Numbered from the stretch's first letter, positions 27,466-37,158 are shown. The stretch is DNA of 64,000 bases from Chitinophagaceae bacterium (GCA_016699815.1 CP065012.1:868001-932000); one strand, 5' to 3'. The notes: generated from the letters alone by a model not told the origin. Made by a program: numbers and translations.

Positions 27466-28065
27466 CTAAAGCTTTTTAATATTTTGAATTACAGCCGGGA
27501 AAGCAAGAGCATCTCCCGTGCTTTTAATACTTTGAATTTTTATTACGGTTTTCATGCCTTTAACCACTTTACCAAATACAGCATATCCTTGCCCATCGTT
27601 ATTGGGCGAAGGCTCGTTCCCATCCAACTGTTTTTGATCGCCAATGCAAATAAAAAATTCAGATGTGGCCCTGCCGTTGTTAACCCGGGCAAAAGATAAA
27701 GCGCCGCTTGTATTGGAAAGGCTTGTTGTTTTTGGGGATTCCATTTCTATGCCGGGAATCGTTTGTTGCAATCCGGGATTGGTTTTTATGATTCCTCCTT
27801 GTATAAAGCCGGAATTATATTCTTCACTAAGGGTTTCATCTTTCATAACACGGTAAAAGCTGCCGTTATTATAAAGCCCTCTATCTATATATGAAAGAAA
27901 TGCAGCTACGGTTTTAGGCGCTTGCTTAGGATAAAGCTCTGCTTCAATTTTTCCATAGTCGGTATAAATTATAATATGCGGATTATCGTACTTTTTAATG
28001 CTGCATGAAAACAACACAACGAGGAAAACAAAAAGCAAATTTTTCAAGGCGATGATTTTGTACAA
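27466..28065 (-). CDS. Cyclophilin-type peptidyl-prolyl isomerase lipoprotein
   Basis: A 199-residue lipoprotein (signal peptide then VVLFSC, C21) with a cyclophilin domain from about residue 30: TDYGKIEAELYPKQAPKTVAAF, FYRVMKD, FIQGG, GALSFARVNNGRATSEFFICIGDQ and YAVFGKVVKG. The catalytic region FYRV...FIQGG keeps the Arg; the motif reads FARV in place of MAR/MANAG. It would speed folding of envelope proteins. 11 nt upstream of the DUF2752 start codon, so possibly one operon. Confidence 0.93.
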   Translation of the reverse strand: MYKIIALKNLLFVFLVVLFSCSIKKYDNPHIIIYTDYGKIEAELYPKQAPKTVAAFLSYIDRGLYNNGSFYRVMKDETLSEEYNSGFIQGGIIKTNPGLQQTIPGIEMESPKTTSLSNTSGALSFARVNNGRATSEFFICIGDQKQLDGNEPSPNNDGQGYAVFGKVVKGMKTVIKIQSIKSTGDALAFPAVIQNIKKL

Positions 28066-28084
28066 ATATACCCTTAAAAAAATC

Positions 28085-29353
28085 TCAATGGTTATTTAGT
28101 GGAAGGCCCCGTTTTTGCCATTCAACCCAGTTAATATATTCAGGGGCAACACGGCGTTCTTCCATAGTTATGCAGTTATCTACCGGGCACACCAATTGAC
28201 AAAGGTTGCAACCTACGCATTCTTCTTCCTTTATTGTATAGGTATTGTAAGGCATTCCTTTTTCCAGGTTAATGGATTGATGAGAGGTATCTTCACAGGC
28301 GATATAACAAAGCCCGCAATGGATACATTTTTCCTGGTTAATTTGGGCAACATGATGGTAGTTAATATCTAAGTCTTCCCAATGCGTAACAGTGGGAACA
28401 GATTTTCCAATAAAGTCAGTTAGTTTTTTAAAACCCTTTTCATTCATCCAATTATTTAAGCCTTCTGCCATATCTTCCACAATGCGAAAACCATGATGCA
28501 TAGCTGCGGTACAAACCTGTACATTACTTGCACCAAGCAGCATAAATTCTACTGCATCTTTCCATGTACTTACACCTCCAATGCCGCTTATTGGCACTTT
28601 TGATGTGAGGTCATCCTGTGCAATTGTGGTGAGCATTTTTAAAGCAATAGGTTTTACGGCCGGACCGCAATAACCGCCAAAAACAGATTTGCCGCCAACA
28701 TAAGGATTGGGAACAAAACTATCCAGGTCAACACCGGTAACAGATTGAATGGTATTTATTAACGATAAGCCATTTGAGCCGGCCTTTACAACAGAGCGGC
28801 CGGTAGGCACTACCGAGTGAACATTGGGTGTGAGTTTTGTGATAACGGGAATAGTTGCTTTTTCCATTACCCATTCCACAACCATGCAAGCAATTTCAGG
28901 ATCCTGGCCCACGGCAGCTCCCATACCTCTTTCTGTCATTCCATGAGGGCAGCCAAAGTTGAGTTCAAAACCATGAGCGCCTGTATCTTCTACTTTTTTA
29001 ATAAGTTCATGCCAGGCATTTCGGTTATTATCGGCCATTAAAGAAACAACCATTGCCCTGTCAGGAAATAATTTAATACATTCTTTTATTTCTTTTAAGT
29101 TAATTTCCAAAGGTCTGTCACTAATTAGTTCAATATTATTCAAGCCCATCATTCTTGTGCCGTTGTAATCTACAGCCGAGTAACGGCTGGATACATTTTT
29201 TACCTGCGAACCCAGGGTTTTCCATACCACACCACCCCAGCCGGCTTCAAAAGCCCGGAGCACATTATACTTTTTATCTGTAGGCGGAGCGCTGGCCAGC
29301 CAAAATGGATTGGGAGATTTAATGCCTAAGAAGTTTGAACTGATGTCTGCCAT
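28085..29353 (-). CDS. preA: NAD-dependent dihydropyrimidine dehydrogenase subunit PreA
   Basis: A 422-residue iron-sulfur flavoprotein that reduces uracil/thymine to 5,6-dihydropyrimidines (first step of reductive pyrimidine catabolism). It has an FMN-binding TIM barrel of the dihydroorotate dehydrogenase type (about 1-310; substrate motif NFGCPHGMTERGMGAAVGQ and ISGIGGVSTWKDA) and two C-terminal 4Fe-4S ferredoxin motifs, CIHCGLCYIACEDTS and CVGCNLCQLVCPVDNC. Start chosen at ATG 29353 (MADISSNFLG); an earlier start adds only a basic tail. It lies downstream of preT, separated by a decayed gene. Confidence 0.96.
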   Translation of the reverse strand: MADISSNFLGIKSPNPFWLASAPPTDKKYNVLRAFEAGWGGVVWKTLGSQVKNVSSRYSAVDYNGTRMMGLNNIELISDRPLEINLKEIKECIKLFPDRAMVVSLMADNNRNAWHELIKKVEDTGAHGFELNFGCPHGMTERGMGAAVGQDPEIACMVVEWVMEKATIPVITKLTPNVHSVVPTGRSVVKAGSNGLSLINTIQSVTGVDLDSFVPNPYVGGKSVFGGYCGPAVKPIALKMLTTIAQDDLTSKVPISGIGGVSTWKDAVEFMLLGASNVQVCTAAMHHGFRIVEDMAEGLNNWMNEKGFKKLTDFIGKSVPTVTHWEDLDINYHHVAQINQEKCIHCGLCYIACEDTSHQSINLEKGMPYNTYTIKEEECVGCNLCQLVCPVDNCITMEERRVAPEYINWVEWQKRGLPLNNH

Positions 29354-29401
29354 AATTTTTTTTTTTAAGCAAAGCCGCAAAGGAGCGAAGATGCAAAGGT
29401 T

Positions 29402-29782
29402 TTATAGTTTATTTACATTTCGATGAATACTATCTTTAATAAGACTTACATTAAAATTGATTAATAATCTAAGCTTAAAGCCCGTTACTTTAAAATATGT
29501 TTGAACTTGCTTAAAATAAACTGAAGCCAAAACTTTCATTGATTTTAATTCTATTATTGCTTTGGTATCAATTAAAAAATCTACCCTAAAGCCAGCATCC
29601 ATTTTTATTCCTTTGTGAACTAATGATAATGGTTGCTTTCGTAAAAATTGTGTCCCATTTTTTTACTATTTATACCAAAATATTTCTTCGTAAACTGATT
29701 TAAATAAACTTAACCCGTATTGTGTATGTAATTTAAAGTATAGATCAACAACTAGTTTTGATATTTCGGTTTCAGTTGGCAT
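29402..29782 (-). pseudogene. Decayed GxxExxY-family (PD-(D/E)XK-type) gene
   Basis: Reading from ATG 29782 in one frame gives a full-length match to the GxxExxY family: EISKLVVDLYFKLH, SVYEEIFWYK, then two adjacent stop codons (TAG TAA, codons 39-40), then QFLRKQPLSLVHKGIKMDAG, FRVDFLID, AIIELKSM, QVQTYFKVTGFKLRLLINFN and NKL before the true stop at 29402. The name-giving G and E are also lost (segment reads SLFKSVY). The second half alone forms a 66-codon open frame but lacks the N-terminal region. It sits between preT and preA. Frame and family resemblance are seen; loss of function is inferred. Confidence 0.8.
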
Positions 29783-29801
29783 TTATAGCGGCTATTTAGC
29801 T

Positions 29802-31148
29802 TTACGCCTTTGCGTGAAAAATATAATGCAAAATTGCTTTTGCTCCATCTTTTCCGGCCTGCACTGCATCTACTACTTCTTTACCACCATTTACGGCATC
29901 GCCACCGGCAAATACTCCTTTAATGCTTGTTGAACTATTTTCATCAATCTTTATTTTACCTTTTGCATTGGAAATATTGTATTGACTTATCAAATTTTCA
30001 AAAGGCATTTGCCCTGCTGCTTTAATTATCATATCTGCTTGCAGGGTAAAAGTTTCACCCGTTTCAATTGGCGAACGTCTGCCGCTTGTATCAGGCTCAC
30101 CCAATTGCATTTTACTGCATACAAGCGCCTTTACTTTTCCAGCTTCCGTTAATACTTCTTTTGGCGCTGCCAGCCATATAATTTCACAGCCATCTAATAA
30201 AGCCAAATCTAATTCTACCTGAGTGCAGGGTTTTTCATTTTCGGTACGCCGGTAAATGATGGTTACTTTTTGGGCGCCGAGTCGTTTTGCCTGGGTGGCA
30301 GCATCAATTGCTGTCATCCCCAATCCAATTACAGCAACATTATTACCTACTGCAACCGATGAAAAGCCGTTATTTCTTAAAGTATAAATAAAACTTATTG
30401 CGTCTTCAACCCCTTGTGCATTTTCTCCGGGAATATTAAGTTGGCGGGCCAAACCTACGCCGATGGCCAGGTAAACGGCATCGTAATTTTTTTGAAGTTC
30501 TTCAAGTGTGAAATCTTTTCCTAATTCTTTTTTATATTTTATTGTAATACCGCCAATAGCAGTAATAAAGTTTACTTCATCGTCACAAAACTGTGGCGAT
30601 ACTTTATATGCTGCTATGCCATAGGTCATTAACCCGCCGCCTTTTTGTTCTTTCTCAAATATGGTTACATCAACACCCTGGCAACTGAGATTGTGGGCAC
30701 AACTAAGGCCCGCCGGTCCAGCGCCAACAATGGCTACTTTTTTACCCGTTGGTTTTTTTCTTTCAAATAATTGCCATTGATTTTTTATAGCTGCATCTGT
30801 AGAAAACCGTTGCAGCCTGGCAATGGGAATAGGCTTTTCTTCCATAAGGTTAAATACGCAGGCACCTTCGCAAAGTTTTTCTACCGGGCAAACCCTGCTG
30901 CAACCTGCGCCCACAATATTGCTGCTTAGAATAGTATGTGCAGAGCCTTTAATATTACCGGTAGTAATTTGTTTTATAAACTTGGGAACATCTATACTTG
31001 TAGGGCAACTTTTTGTACAAGGTGCATCGTAGCAAAAAAGGCAACGATTGGCCTCAACCAATGCTGCATTCAACGTTTCAAATGGTGGATGCACATCGCT
31101 GAAATTTTTTGTATATTCCTCTTTAGTAAGCCTATTGTTTTGAATCAT
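29802..31148 (-). CDS. preT: Dihydropyrimidine dehydrogenase NADH-binding subunit PreT
   Basis: A 448-residue GltD-like oxidoreductase that passes electrons from NADH through FAD and Fe-S clusters to PreA. The N-terminal domain holds the clustered cysteines CLFCYDAPCTKSCPTSID and CSRVCPVEKLCEGAC for two 4Fe-4S centres. An FAD-binding GAGPAGLSCAHNL (about 142-154) and an NAD(P)-binding GLGMTAIDAA follow, and the C-terminus has GVFAGGDAVNGG. It belongs to the leftward catabolic set and is followed by the GxxExxY relic and preA. Confidence 0.95.
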   Translation of the reverse strand: MIQNNRLTKEEYTKNFSDVHPPFETLNAALVEANRCLFCYDAPCTKSCPTSIDVPKFIKQITTGNIKGSAHTILSSNIVGAGCSRVCPVEKLCEGACVFNLMEEKPIPIARLQRFSTDAAIKNQWQLFERKKPTGKKVAIVGAGPAGLSCAHNLSCQGVDVTIFEKEQKGGGLMTYGIAAYKVSPQFCDDEVNFITAIGGITIKYKKELGKDFTLEELQKNYDAVYLAIGVGLARQLNIPGENAQGVEDAISFIYTLRNNGFSSVAVGNNVAVIGLGMTAIDAATQAKRLGAQKVTIIYRRTENEKPCTQVELDLALLDGCEIIWLAAPKEVLTEAGKVKALVCSKMQLGEPDTSGRRSPIETGETFTLQADMIIKAAGQMPFENLISQYNISNAKGKIKIDENSSTSIKGVFAGGDAVNGGKEVVDAVQAGKDGAKAILHYIFHAKA

Positions 31149-31232
31149 TATTTTGAATTTTAAATTTTGAATTTTGAATTATGATTTCAATGAATACTCA
31201 TTTAAAATTTATAATCCAAAAATTAAAATACC

Positions 31233-32099
31233 CTACAGTTCGGTTAACCTCCCGTAAGTTTCCGGCCTCCTATCTCTAAAAAATTGCCAGGTTGACCTTA
31301 CTTCTTCAATCATATCCAAATCAAAATCGGCAATGAGCAGTTCATCATTGTCTTCGCTGGCCTGTGCAAAAATTTGCCCACGTGGATCTACAAAATAACT
31401 ACTGCCATAAAACTTGCCGAGGTTCCAGGGTTTTTCCTGGCCTACCCGGTTGATACAGCCCATAAAATATCCATTGGCGGCCGCATGTGCAGGCTGTTCC
31501 AGCTTCCATAAATATTGAGAAAGTCCGGCTACGGTTGCCGAGGGATTGTACACAATTTCTGCTCCGTTTAATCCGAGTATCCTCGCACCATCGGGAAAAT
31601 GGCGGTCGTAACATATATACACACCCACTTTTGCATAACGAGTTTCAAAAACCGGGTAACCAAGGTTGCCGGGTTTAAAGAAAAATTTTTCCCAAAAGCC
31701 AGAGGTATGTGGTATATGATTTTTTCTATACTTGCCCAAATACTTTCCATCGGCATCTATTACGGCTGCCGTATTGTATAAAACACCGGCCTGTTCTTTT
31801 TCATACACCGGCACTACAATTACCATACTGTACTTTTTGGCATACTCCTGCATCCGTTCAATTGTAGGGCCGGGAACAGTTTCTGCACTTTCGTACCAAG
31901 CTTTATCCTGCCCGGGGCAGAAATAGGGTGTATTAAAAATTTCCTGGAAGCAAAGGATTTGCACCCCTTTTTTGCCGGCTTCTTCAATGTAAGGAATATG
32001 CTTTTGCATCATGGCATCTTTTATTTCTTCAATACTTCCTTCCCCTTCTGTTTTAGGTAACGAAAGCTGAATAAGACCTGATTTAATTTTACGTGGCAT
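31233..32099 (-). CDS. Beta-ureidopropionase (nitrilase superfamily)
   Basis: A 288-residue carbon-nitrogen hydrolase. The catalytic triad is visible: E53 in CFQEIF, K126 in KYRKNHIP and C163 in VYICYDRHFPDGAR, with the supporting Glu in the segment before NPSATV. Closest pattern is N-carbamoyl-beta-alanine amidohydrolase, which releases beta-alanine (or beta-aminoisobutyrate), CO2 and NH3. Position between preT and the dihydropyrimidinase gene makes this the third enzyme of the pathway. Another nitrilase activity is possible but less likely in this context. Confidence 0.92.
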   Translation of the reverse strand: MPRKIKSGLIQLSLPKTEGEGSIEEIKDAMMQKHIPYIEEAGKKGVQILCFQEIFNTPYFCPGQDKAWYESAETVPGPTIERMQEYAKKYSMVIVVPVYEKEQAGVLYNTAAVIDADGKYLGKYRKNHIPHTSGFWEKFFFKPGNLGYPVFETRYAKVGVYICYDRHFPDGARILGLNGAEIVYNPSATVAGLSQYLWKLEQPAHAAANGYFMGCINRVGQEKPWNLGKFYGSSYFVDPRGQIFAQASEDNDELLIADFDLDMIEEVRSTWQFFRDRRPETYGRLTEL

Positions 32100-32175
32100 T
32101 TAATATAGTTTAGAGTTATGAATTGTGAACTATGCGTTATAGCTTAAGAATTTGAAAAATATTTTTCTTTTGTTG

Positions 32176-32505
32176 TCAAAAAATACTACTTAATATGCTA
32201 TCTTTTTCTTCGCAACTTTCGCCTTTGTTATGAAAATAATTTTTTTCCACATTTACTGAATTTTTTAAAATTTTCAACTAATAAAGTGTTTTCCGGGCGT
32301 TTTTTATAGTAATGCTTAAGTTATTAACAAAATCTCTTTTTGATTGTCCTGATACTGCTTCGCTTATATTTGCCCCAAATGGAGTACCCGCACGCAATAA
32401 CCCCTTTGACAGTACAAACGCCTTCTTTTCGTTAACTAAAAATTTATACCCTTTTATTGCTTCCATAGCAAATGAATAAGATTTTATACAAATAACACAT
32501 TGCAA
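32176..32505 (-). pseudogene. Decayed four-helix-bundle (S23/IVS-type) gene with internal stop
   Basis: In one minus-strand frame: KSYSFAMEAIKGYKFL, EKKAFVLSKGLLRAGTPFGAN, ISEAVSGQSKRDFVNNLSI, TIKNARKTLY, then TAG at 32280-32278, then LKILKNSVNVEKNYF, SCEEKDSILSSIF and TGA at 32178-32176. The family normally has Trp after the Y of EAxxTxYW, so the TAG is probably a TGG-to-TAG mutation. The apparent start is TTG at 32505. The family is called four helix bundle protein/S23 ribosomal-type and is often found in rRNA intervening sequences or alone. It lies in the gap between the beta-ureidopropionase and dihydropyrimidinase genes. Confidence 0.8.
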
Positions 32506-32544
32506 TTTTACTTTACTACTATTTATAACCCTTAATTCATAATT

Positions 32545-33924
32545 TTAAATTACCTGCGCTACTTTACTTCTTTTTATAAATTTACCAAAACCTTTTTGAA
32601 CTAAGCATTTATTATCATCAATAACAACTTCACCCCTTAACAAAACCGTTTTTATTTTACCGGTACAGTCCCAGCCTTCGTAACCGCTATAATCAACATT
32701 CATGTGATGCGTTTTGGCCGAGAGTTTATGTTTTTCAACTGGGTCGAGGAGTATAATATCCGCATCGCAGCCTATGGCAATGGTTCCTTTTTGTGGAAAC
32801 ATACCAAATATTTTTGCTGCATTGGTGGAGGATATTTCTACAAATTTGTTTAAGGTAATTTTTCCTTTACTTACGCCTTCACTAAATAATAGTTCCATCC
32901 TGTTTTCAATGGCTGGGTGGCCGTTGGGAATTTTGCTAAAGTCATCTTTACCCATCAGCTTTTGCTCCCACATAAATGGGCAGTGATCTGTTGCCACTAC
33001 CTGCACCAAACCCTGGTTAATGCCTGCCCACAATGTTGCCTGGTCTTTCTTTTCCCTTAGCGGAGGGCTCATTACCCATTTGGCACCATCTTCCTTTTTA
33101 TAAAGCGATGCATCAATAATTAAATATTGGATGCAGGTTTCTACAAATAAATTTTGGTTTCTTTTGGTGGCATTACGAACGGCATTTAATGCACCCTCAC
33201 ACGTTAGGTGAACAATATAACCCGGGCATCCTGTATAATTGGCCATATCGGCAAATCGTTCCGCCGCTTCTGCTTCGGTAACTTCGGGTTGCGACAAATA
33301 ATGATACAATGGAGAAAGTTTGCCTTCGCTTCGGTGTTTTTGAACAAGGTAATCAATCATATCGCCATTTGTGGCGTGTACATTAATGAGGCCACCGCAT
33401 TTTTTTACTTCTTCCATTAATCCTATCATTTGCCTGTCGTCAATCATTAAAGCGCCTTTATAGGCCATAAAGGTTTTAAATGAAGTAATACCTTCAATTT
33501 CTATAAAATGTCTGATCTCTTTTTTTGTATCATCATTAAAATCGGTTACGGCCATATGAAAACTATAATCGCCAACACAATTGCCATTGCTCCTTCCCCG
33601 CCATTCATCCAAAGCTGCTTTTAATGAGTTGCCTTGCTTTTGTAAAATAAAATCTATTACCATTGTGGTACCGCCAAACAAAGCTGCACGGGTTCCTGTT
33701 TCATAGTTATCACTGCTGTAGGTACCCATAAATGGCATGTCAAGGTGCACGTGAGGGTCTATGCCGCCGGGCATTACCAGCTTACCGCTTGCATCAATAA
33801 TCTTATCTGCTCTTATGTTTAAATTTTTACCAATGGTTGCAATGGTTTCTCCTTCAATAAAGATGTCGGCTTTGTAATCTGCATCTGCAGTTATTATACG
33901 GCCGTTTTTAATTAAAACACTCAT
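32545..33924 (-). CDS. hydA: Dihydropyrimidinase
   Basis: A 459-residue cyclic amidohydrolase that opens dihydrouracil/dihydrothymine to N-carbamoyl-beta-amino acids (second pathway step). The binuclear metal site is visible: PGGIDPHVHLD (H58, H60), the carbamylated-lysine region SFKTFMAYK (148-156), INVHATNG, YIVHLTCEGA and ATDHCPF. Length is normal. It lies in the leftward cluster downstream of the NCS1 permease gene. Confidence 0.96.
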   Translation of the reverse strand: MSVLIKNGRIITADADYKADIFIEGETIATIGKNLNIRADKIIDASGKLVMPGGIDPHVHLDMPFMGTYSSDNYETGTRAALFGGTTMVIDFILQKQGNSLKAALDEWRGRSNGNCVGDYSFHMAVTDFNDDTKKEIRHFIEIEGITSFKTFMAYKGALMIDDRQMIGLMEEVKKCGGLINVHATNGDMIDYLVQKHRSEGKLSPLYHYLSQPEVTEAEAAERFADMANYTGCPGYIVHLTCEGALNAVRNATKRNQNLFVETCIQYLIIDASLYKKEDGAKWVMSPPLREKKDQATLWAGINQGLVQVVATDHCPFMWEQKLMGKDDFSKIPNGHPAIENRMELLFSEGVSKGKITLNKFVEISSTNAAKIFGMFPQKGTIAIGCDADIILLDPVEKHKLSAKTHHMNVDYSGYEGWDCTGKIKTVLLRGEVVIDDNKCLVQKGFGKFIKRSKVAQVI

Positions 33925-34002
33925 CTTATTAGTTTAAATAATGAATTTTGAATTTTAAATGAGTGGCATAATGCAACACGAAAAATTCAAAGATTAAAAT
34001 AG

Positions 34003-35448
34003 CTATTTCTTTTGTTTCATTAAAATATAATACAGCAGTGCGCTTACTACAAAACCTACAAACCATGCATAGTTATATAGCTGGCTTATCCAACCCGGAA
34101 AAACATTTGCCCCAATTAATTTTATTTGCAGTAAAAACCCCGGCAAGTTGGGCAGTATCCCTAATACCAACGCTACAATGGCTTTTTGGTTAAAACCCTT
34201 GCTATAAGAATAAGCACCGGATGTTTTATACAATTCATCCAATTGCAGCTCTTTTTTTCTTATAAAAAAATAATCCACAATCATTATTCCGCCCACGGGC
34301 CCAAGCAAGCTTGAGTAAGCAATAAGCCAGGTAAAAATATATCCATTGGGGTCAGCAATTAATTTCCAGGGAAAAATAAGCACACCAATAATACCAGTGA
34401 TGTACCCACCTGTTCTGAAATTAATTTTTTTAGGCGACAGGTTAGAAAAATCGTTGGCAGGGCTTACAATATTTGCGGCAATATTGGTTGCAAGTGTAGA
34501 AATAATAATACCAATCATGGCAGCAGTAGCCATAATTTTATTATCGAATTTTCCGGCAAGCTTTACAATATCCCATTCGGTATTTCCATAAATAATTGCA
34601 GTGGCCGAAGTAACAATTACTCCTACAAAAGCAAAAAATGTCATTGATGGTGGCAGGCCGATTATTTGGCCGTTTACCTGTGCTTTTTGCGACCTGGCAT
34701 ATCTTGTAAAATCGGGGATATTTAAAGAAAGTGTTGCCCAAAAACCCACCATACCGGTTAAGGCCGGAAAAAAAAATGTAAAAAACTCCTGGTTGTTTGA
34801 AAATTTACTTGGTTGGCTTAAAATGGGGCCAAGGCCTTTTGCGGCAACAATTGCCCAAATTAATAATGCCAAAGCAGCAGCAGGTAAAAATATGGCTTTA
34901 AAAACCAAAAGTTTTTTAATGCTGTCCACACCAAGATAAATGATGTACATATTTAACACCCAAAAAACAAAAAAACAAACCATGGGGAAAGCCTGCGGAA
35001 TTAATGTTGTATTATCTATCCCTGCAAGTGAAGGGAACCATACCCGGAAAATATTGTATAAAGAAGCGCCACCAATCCAGGTTTGTATGCCAAACCATCC
35101 ACAGGCAACAATTGCCCTGAGCATTGCCGGTATATTTGCGCCCTTTGTTCCAAAACTTGCCCTCACAAAAACCGGAAAAGGAATTCCATATTTTGCGCCT
35201 GCATGGCCATTGAGTATCATTGGAATTAATACAATGCAATTGCCCAAAAAAATGGTAAGTACCGCCTGCCACCAATTCATTCCACCATCTATTAAAGAAC
35301 TTGCCAGCATATAAGTAGGGATGCATAAACTCATGCTAATCCATAAGGCAGCATAGTTCCATGTTCCCCACTTGCGATTGCTGGCAGCAACCGGTGCAAG
35401 GTCTTCGTTTATGAGAGAAGAGTTAGTGAAGTCTTGGTGCTCCGTCAT
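34003..35448 (-). CDS. NCS1 family nucleobase:cation symporter
   Basis: A 481-residue inner-membrane protein with 12 predicted segments. NCS1 motifs seen: NRKWGTWNYAALWISMS near residues 24-40, GAKYGIPFPVFVRASFGTKGANIPA, and IPDFTRYARSQ. The family imports uracil, thymine, hydantoins or allantoin with Na+ or H+. Being inside the pyrimidine catabolic cluster, uptake of uracil/thymine is the likely job. 78 nt before the dihydropyrimidinase gene start. Confidence 0.94.
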   Translation of the reverse strand: MTEHQDFTNSSLINEDLAPVAASNRKWGTWNYAALWISMSLCIPTYMLASSLIDGGMNWWQAVLTIFLGNCIVLIPMILNGHAGAKYGIPFPVFVRASFGTKGANIPAMLRAIVACGWFGIQTWIGGASLYNIFRVWFPSLAGIDNTTLIPQAFPMVCFFVFWVLNMYIIYLGVDSIKKLLVFKAIFLPAAALALLIWAIVAAKGLGPILSQPSKFSNNQEFFTFFFPALTGMVGFWATLSLNIPDFTRYARSQKAQVNGQIIGLPPSMTFFAFVGVIVTSATAIIYGNTEWDIVKLAGKFDNKIMATAAMIGIIISTLATNIAANIVSPANDFSNLSPKKINFRTGGYITGIIGVLIFPWKLIADPNGYIFTWLIAYSSLLGPVGGIMIVDYFFIRKKELQLDELYKTSGAYSYSKGFNQKAIVALVLGILPNLPGFLLQIKLIGANVFPGWISQLYNYAWFVGFVVSALLYYILMKQKK

Positions 35449-35505
35449 GAAATTATTTTAAATAAAAAAATTTGCTCAAAATTTAAAATGTACTATTCAA
35501 AACAA

Positions 35506-36849
35506 TTAAACAACATTTTCATCAGCAATTTGTATCGCTTCGCTAATTATTGCAAGGCCTTCATCTATTTGGCTTTTTGTAACAATTAAAGGAGGGGCAA
35601 CAAAAATAAAATTCCACCTTACAAATGTGTACATGCCCAGTTCTTTAATTTTTGCCGCTACTTTGTTCATTACTGTCATTTCATTGGCATTGGCATTAAA
35701 TGGCGCTATGGGTTCTTTTGTTTTCTTGTTTTTCACCAACTCAATACATCCCAATAAACCGGTATTCCTAAAATCGCCAATGGAAGGATGCTTCATTTTA
35801 AGCTCATCCACTTTTTGTTCCAGATATTTTCCCATTTCCGCAGCCCTTTCAATTAAGTTTTCTTCTTCATATACTTTAATTGTTTCCAAAGCCGCCGCAC
35901 AGCAAACCGGGTGTGCCGAATAAGTTAAGCCCAAAGGCAAAACAGCATCGTTATATTTTTCTGCAATTTTTTCGCTTACCTGTAAACAGCCAAAAGGCAA
36001 ATAACCGCAGGTTAATCCTTTTGCCATAGCAATCATATCGGGAACAATACCGTGGTTTTGAAAACCAAACCATTTTCCGGTGCGGCCAAAGCCACTCATT
36101 ACTTCGTCCATAATAAGTAATATACCATGTTGCCTTGTAATTTCTCTTACTGCTTTTAAAAAACCATCGGGATATTTTAAGCATCCGGAAGTGCCAGATT
36201 CTCCTTCGAGCAAAATGGCTGCAATGGTATTGGGGCCTTCGTAAGCAATAATACGTTCCAGTTGTGCTACAGATTCTTTCAGCAAATTTTCTTCCCCATA
36301 CTCCCAGCGATACAAATACGGTAAATCAAAATGCACAAAGTTAGGCGCCTGGTTTACATCTACGGGAATGCGCCTTGGGTCGCCACCTGCAGAAATAGCA
36401 CCCATAGTTGCGCCATGATAGGATTGATAACGGGTGATGATTTTATGCCTTCCGGTATAAAGCCTTGCCAGCTTTATGGCATTTTCATTTGCTGTAGCGC
36501 CACAAAGCGTAAAAAATGATTTATTTAAATCGCCTGGGCAAATTTCGGCCAGCTTTTTTCCTAAATCGGCCCTTACTTTGGTAACGCAGCTTGGCGATAC
36601 ATAAGCCACCTGCTGCATTTGTTTTACAACGGCTTCTGTAATGCGCTGGTTTCCGTGGCCAATATTAAGATTGATAAGCCCGCTGGAAAAATCGAGGATG
36701 CGGTTGCCGTCATAATCATAAAGGTAAACGCCTTCGGCATGTTTCACTGCAATGGGATTGGTACCTTTTTGCCTGCTCCAGCTAAATAATGTAAACTCCT
36801 GGGCATCGTTTATAATGTCTGTTGCTTCGGAAATTGTTTTTGTACTCAT
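35506..36849 (-). CDS. Class III aminotransferase (beta-alanine/beta-aminoisobutyrate transaminase)
   Basis: A 447-residue PLP enzyme. D248 and E249 (LIMDEVMSGFGRTGKW) and the Schiff-base K277 (IAMAKGLTCGYLPFG) mark class III (omega) aminotransferases; the SYHGATMGA motif binds the cofactor phosphate. Given its neighbours it should convert beta-alanine to malonate semialdehyde and beta-aminoisobutyrate to methylmalonate semialdehyde. The amine acceptor (pyruvate or 2-oxoglutarate) cannot be read. Confidence 0.92.
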   Translation of the reverse strand: MSTKTISEATDIINDAQEFTLFSWSRQKGTNPIAVKHAEGVYLYDYDGNRILDFSSGLINLNIGHGNQRITEAVVKQMQQVAYVSPSCVTKVRADLGKKLAEICPGDLNKSFFTLCGATANENAIKLARLYTGRHKIITRYQSYHGATMGAISAGGDPRRIPVDVNQAPNFVHFDLPYLYRWEYGEENLLKESVAQLERIIAYEGPNTIAAILLEGESGTSGCLKYPDGFLKAVREITRQHGILLIMDEVMSGFGRTGKWFGFQNHGIVPDMIAMAKGLTCGYLPFGCLQVSEKIAEKYNDAVLPLGLTYSAHPVCCAAALETIKVYEEENLIERAAEMGKYLEQKVDELKMKHPSIGDFRNTGLLGCIELVKNKKTKEPIAPFNANANEMTVMNKVAAKIKELGMYTFVRWNFIFVAPPLIVTKSQIDEGLAIISEAIQIADENVV

Positions 36850-37158
36850 AATTTTATATTTTTTGTTACCGGCTCTTATTTTTTATGGCATCGGCCTTGC
36901 GTCGCACCCTTTTACCAAAAAATCTTTATTGATCATTTCAAAACTTTTGCTCCCTGATGAGATAATTCTTATTGATGATTGCTTCATACGGTAAAATGTT
37001 ATTGAGCAGTAACCCTGGCCAAATTTTATTTGTGACTTTTGCCTGTTTAATTTTACCTGATGAACAAAGTACAAAAAGTACAAGTGAGTGACACAACAAT
37101 ACTTAATAGCAGTACCACCGCTTGTAACAAAAAAAATTTCGGCTTTCAATTTTTATTT
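36850..37158. other. 309-nt gap between the aminotransferase and mmsA genes
   Basis: No known gene recognised. An 88-codon frame is open on the minus strand (37149-36883; segments KFGQGYCSITFYRMKQSS and INKDFLVKGCDARPMP), and another on the plus strand reaches 36994 through the aminotransferase 5' end. Neither has a recognisable family. The gap may hold a small gene, a relic like the two others in this cluster, or an ordinary leader. Confidence 0.3.
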
